Assembly: GCF_006716355.1 (NCBI RefSeq)
Contig: NZ_VFOW01000001.1
Span: 4,898,001 to 4,962,000 of the forward strand
From: Stackebrandtia endophytica
Lineage (GTDB): Bacteria; Actinomycetota; Actinomycetes; Mycobacteriales; Micromonosporaceae
Direction of reading: 5' to 3'
Length of the DNA stretch: 64,000 nt
Shown here piece by piece: positions 62,240-64,000 of this stretch (the stretch's first letter is position 1; every line of letters starts with the position of its first letter). Made by a program: the position numbers and the translations under genes. Under the pieces are notes generated by a model. It did no database searches. It saw only the letters and a list, made by a program, of their open reading frames with translations, and was not told the origin of the DNA.

Positions 62240-62908
62240 TCAGTAACCGGTCGGCCGCACTAGTCCGGTCTCGTAGGCGAACACCGTCGCCTGCGTGCGA
62301 TCACGCAACCCCAGTTTCACCAGTATTCGACTGACATGCGTCTTCACGGTCTGTTCGGCCAACACCAGGTGCGCGGCGATCTCCGAGTTCGACAAACCTT
62401 GCGCCACCAGCGATAGGACCTCGGTCTCGCGTCCGGTGAGTCCGTCGAGTCGCTGTCGATCGGGGCCGCGGGGGCCGTCGGCGATGCGGGCGAATTCCTC
62501 GATGAGACGTTTGGTGACGTTGGGGGACAGCAACGCGTCACCACCGGCGACCACCCGCACCGCCTCGGCGAGTTCGGACGCGGAGGCGTCCTTGAGGAGG
62601 AAGCCGGACGCCCCGGCCCGCAGCGCCTCGTAGACGTACTCGTCGAGGTCGAAGGTCGTCAGGATCAAGACCTTGACGGTGGCGTCGGCCGGCGACGTGA
62701 GACGACGGGTGGCGGTGATGCCGTCGGTGCGCGGCATCCGAATGTCCATCAACACCACATCGGGTGACAGCCTCGCCGTCTCGGCGATCGCCTCCTCGCC
62801 GTCGACCGCCTGACCGATCACCTCGATGTCGGGTTCGGCGTTCAACAGCACGCCGAAACCCTGCCGGACCATGACCTGGTCATCGGCGATCAGAACCCGG
62901 ATGCTCAT
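62240..62908 (-). CDS. NarL/LuxR-type response regulator
   Basis: A 222-residue response regulator. The receiver domain has DD at 9-10, phosphoacceptor Asp55 in VVLMDIRMP and Lys in LLKDAS. The C-terminal LuxR HTH reads LTGRETEVLSLVAQGLSNSEIA...TVKTHVSRILVKLGLRDRTQ. ATG 62908 overlaps the kinase stop (ATGA). It is the partner of the histidine kinase upstream. Targets are unknown. Confidence 0.95.
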   Translation of the reverse strand: MSIRVLIADDQVMVRQGFGVLLNAEPDIEVIGQAVDGEEAIAETARLSPDVVLMDIRMPRTDGITATRRLTSPADATVKVLILTTFDLDEYVYEALRAGASGFLLKDASASELAEAVRVVAGGDALLSPNVTKRLIEEFARIADGPRGPDRQRLDGLTGRETEVLSLVAQGLSNSEIAAHLVLAEQTVKTHVSRILVKLGLRDRTQATVFAYETGLVRPTGY

Positions 62909-64000
62909 GACCATTCCTTCACGGGGTCGACGGGAAGAACCGCCACGACCTCGTATCCGCCGTCGGGAGTGGGGCCCGTCGCGAGTTCACCGTCGAGCAT
63001 GGCGACGCGTTCTCGCATACCCGGCAAACCGTGCCCGGTGCCCTCGGCGGCGGTGGGCCGTGAGGTGGGGGCGGTGTTGACCACTCGGATCGTGATCCCA
63101 TCGCGACCGTACCCCAGGGTGAGGCGAATGGACGTTCCGGGCGCGTGCCGCATGGCGTTGCTCATCGCCTCCTGGGCGATCCGGAACACGGACAGTTCGA
63201 CCCCCGGTGGCAGTGGTCGAGTGGTGCCGACGGTGTCGAACTCGACCCGGACCCCGGCCGCCGCGATGTTGTCGACCAGGTCGGGAATCCGATCGATCCC
63301 CGGTTGTGGTGCCCGCGGTGCCGCGGTCTCCTCCGAACGCAGCACTCCCAGGACCCGGCGAAGCTCCGCCAACGCGGTGACCGCATTACCTCGGATACCG
63401 GTCAGGTTGTCGAGCAACTCCGGCGGTGGATCCTTGACCAGGTGCGGCGCGACCTGCGCCTGGATGGAGATCACCGACATATGGTGTGCGACGACGTCGT
63501 GGAGCTCACGGGCAATCCGTTGCCGGTCCTCCGACAGTTGACGCCGGGTGCGTTCCTCAGTCGCCAAGACCTGCTGTCGCACCAGCTCCAGCCTCGCCAC
63601 CCGGCTGGCGCGCAGTGCCGCCCCGACGACGACGGCCGCGACGAACACCCAGACTCCGATGTTGAGGGTCAACCGGTGAGGCTCGGCCGTGAAGACTATT
63701 CCACATAGGATGCCGGCGAGGACCGACGCCGACAGCGTCGTCAACGCCACCCACACCGGTCTGCGCAGTGCCACCAGGAACAGCACCGCACTTTGAAGCG
63801 CCATGCCCTCCCCGGTCCACGGAAACGCCGCGTCCATCGGCACCTGGGCCTCACCGGCCACGGCGGAATACACCATTCCGGCGGTCACCAGCCACCACGC
63901 CGGGATCGGGTAGAACATCGCCAGCACCAGGGCACCCGATTGCAGCAGCGCCACGGCGGTGCCGAGTTCTCCCAAGCCGTAGACCCCGTTGAGCTCCCTG
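62905..64000 (-). CDS. NarL-type histidine kinase, N-terminus beyond window
   Basis: A HisKA_3-type sensor kinase. The visible N-terminal half has several membrane helices. The phosphoacceptor segment is RQRIARELHDVVAHHMSVIS, and the ATPase domain shows EAMSNAMRHAPGT (N box) and GTGHGLPGMRERV (G box). The frame is open to position 64000 without a clear start, so the gene probably begins outside the window; a TTG at 63975 lies inside it. It overlaps its response regulator by ATGA. Confidence 0.93.
   Translation of the reverse strand, partial: RELNGVYGLGELGTAVALLQSGALVLAMFYPIPAWWLVTAGMVYSAVAGEAQVPMDAAFPWTGEGMALQSAVLFLVALRRPVWVALTTLSASVLAGILCGIVFTAEPHRLTLNIGVWVFVAAVVVGAALRASRVARLELVRQQVLATEERTRRQLSEDRQRIARELHDVVAHHMSVISIQAQVAPHLVKDPPPELLDNLTGIRGNAVTALAELRRVLGVLRSEETAAPRAPQPGIDRIPDLVDNIAAAGVRVEFDTVGTTRPLPPGVELSVFRIAQEAMSNAMRHAPGTSIRLTLGYGRDGITIRVVNTAPTSRPTAAEGTGHGLPGMRERVAMLDGELATGPTPDGGYEVVAVLPVDPVKEWS

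Noticed and set aside
1-64000. CRISPR arrays, insertion sequences, integrases, rRNA genes
   Set aside because: No regular short repeats with spacers, transposase or integrase motifs, or rRNA sequences were found by reading.

Overview
The window is high-G+C actinomycete DNA. Supporting families include DUF397/DUF5753-type regulators, a SARP/AfsR-type regulator, a PknB-like kinase, WXG100-type genes, MbtH-dependent NRPSs and frequent GTG starts with ATGA/GTGA stop-start overlaps. The species cannot be named from the sequence. The gene complement resembles a Glycomyces/Stackebrandtia-like soil actinomycete, but that is a guess.

Left end (1-3.1 kb): a VOC protein cut by the window edge, a MarR regulator divergent from a short-chain dehydrogenase across tandem operator-like repeats, a bidirectional terminator and an alpha/beta hydrolase.

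NRPS locus (3.3-21.9 kb): three overlapping synthetase genes, then MbtH and a cytochrome P450. Domain order is A-T-C-A-T-C-A(MT)-T-C / A(MT)-T-C / A-T. This is a five-module linear line with two N-methyltransferase inserts, no epimerase, no starter C and no thioesterase. Both protein breaks fall in the C-A linker. Specificity codes read by eye suggest a pentapeptide: branched aliphatic residue, unassigned (possibly imino acid), N-methyl-Val, N-methyl-Phe, Phe.

Ro/Y RNA locus (22.2-24.9 kb), the most interesting part: two, perhaps three, tandem tRNA-like RNA units lie directly upstream of a TROVE/Ro60 (Rsr) gene. The Ro gene has a hairpin over its ribosome binding site and a strong terminator behind it. 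A NADAR-domain gene follows.

25-32.6 kb: a GNAT acetyltransferase, an isochorismatase-fold hydrolase with a GlxA-like regulator, three tandem SUKH-type (SMI1/KNR4) genes in lower-G+C DNA with no visible toxin, and a large SARP/NB-ARC/TPR regulator.

32.6-36.6 kb (minus strand): a tightly packed five-gene cluster with WXG100/EspC-like and Pro-rich proteins and a YbaB-like protein. It looks like type VII secretion cargo without the machinery.

Arsenic island (36.8-43.2 kb): ArsR-Acr3-ArsC, an MFS transporter, two flavoproteins and two more ArsR regulators. The regulatory regions carry well-formed palindromic operators.

43.3-64 kb: duplicated DUF397 genes beside a decayed DUF5753 regulator, a DyP peroxidase, a frameshifted lipoprotein, a secreted HNH nuclease, a Ser/Thr kinase with a secreted lectin-like domain, DUF389, RidA divergent from a D-serine dehydratase-like PLP enzyme, a SWIM/SNF2 pair, a Tat-exported C39-type peptidase, an ArsR-type regulator, an MFS transporter, an aldo/keto reductase, an EamA/small ORF/DUF998 operon, and a NarL-type two-component system that runs off the right edge.
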